Assembly: GCA_034419095.1 (NCBI GenBank)
Contig: DAOULQ010000019.1
Coordinates: 1-5,699 of the forward strand
Reading direction: 5' to 3'
DNA length: 5,699 nucleotides
Source of the DNA: UBA7937 sp034419095
GTDB lineage: Bacteria; Chloroflexota; Anaerolineae; UBA7937
The notes below the pieces were generated by a model that saw only the letters and a list, made by a program, of their open reading frames with translations, was not told where the DNA came from and searched no databases. Each line of letters begins with the position of its first letter. Positions within the stretch are counted from its first letter, which is position 1. Positions 5,639 through 5,699 of the stretch are shown in pieces. A program made the position numbers and the translations under genes.

Positions 5639-5699
5639 AAGCGCGGTGACTGTTTCTTAAGCGGATGGACGGTACCTGACTGGGTTTTGGCACCATAGA

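Larger units (their letters stand above)
5235..5699. other. Gene-free tail with no convincing coding content
   Basis: Apart from the repeats, hairpins and the weak promoter listed separately, nothing in this stretch is a supported gene. Short open frames occur on both strands, but they overlap one another, lack ribosome binding sites and match no family I recognise. I saw no tRNA, rRNA, CRISPR or insertion-sequence ends. Confidence 0.6.

Noticed and set aside
5632..5660. TTGTAA - 17 bp - TTCTTA as a + strand promoter
   Set aside because: The -35 matches only 4 of 6 and the -10 only 2 of 6, and no gene is visible after it.

Overview
The window looks bacterial: moderately GC-rich, with Shine-Dalgarno-led genes, a TTG start and consensus sigma-70-type promoters. 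The style of the response regulator's DNA-binding domain, a FeoB with an AKENSIATLG gate and a B12-binding radical SAM protein suggest a Chloroflexota-like or other deep-branching bacterium. That assignment is an impression from family resemblance and is weak. All convincing genes are on the + strand.

Layout. (1) 1-636: the 3' part of an OmpR/PhoB-family response regulator. Its first dozen or so codons lie outside the window. A strong intrinsic terminator (658-681) closes it. (2) 685-2469: a single gene with its own extended -10 promoter, encoding a 575-residue protein with an N-terminal cobalamin-binding-like domain, a radical SAM core (C232, C236, C239), a charged coiled coil and a Trp-rich C-terminal helix. 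Its substrate is unknown. (3) 2512-5120: a compact ferrous-iron uptake operon, feoA-feoB-feoC-like. It is driven by a promoter with perfect TTGACA and TATAAT hexamers 17 bp apart, and a Fur-like palindrome sits on the predicted transcription start. feoA and feoB overlap by one base, and feoB and the feoC-like gene are 10 bp apart. (4) 5121-5699: about 580 bp without a convincing gene. It holds two hairpin sites after feoC (one able to form two mutually exclusive stems), a terminator-like stem, short repeats, and coding-like scraps in shifting frames that may be a decayed gene.

How the genes work together. FeoB is the GTP-gated Fe2+ permease in the membrane. FeoA is its small SH3-like cytoplasmic partner. 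The FeoC-like protein is a winged-helix protein with four cysteines (C-x3-C-x2-C-x12-C) that could bind a metal or an Fe-S cluster, and so could sense iron or oxygen for the transporter. The radical SAM protein would need a [4Fe-4S] cluster, so its place beside iron uptake makes functional sense, but the separate promoters give no proof of a link. No entire new multi-gene system is evident. The most interesting items are the uncharacterised B12/radical SAM protein with its unusual C-terminal tail, the feo promoter/operator arrangement, the four-cysteine FeoC-like protein, and the structured region after the operon.
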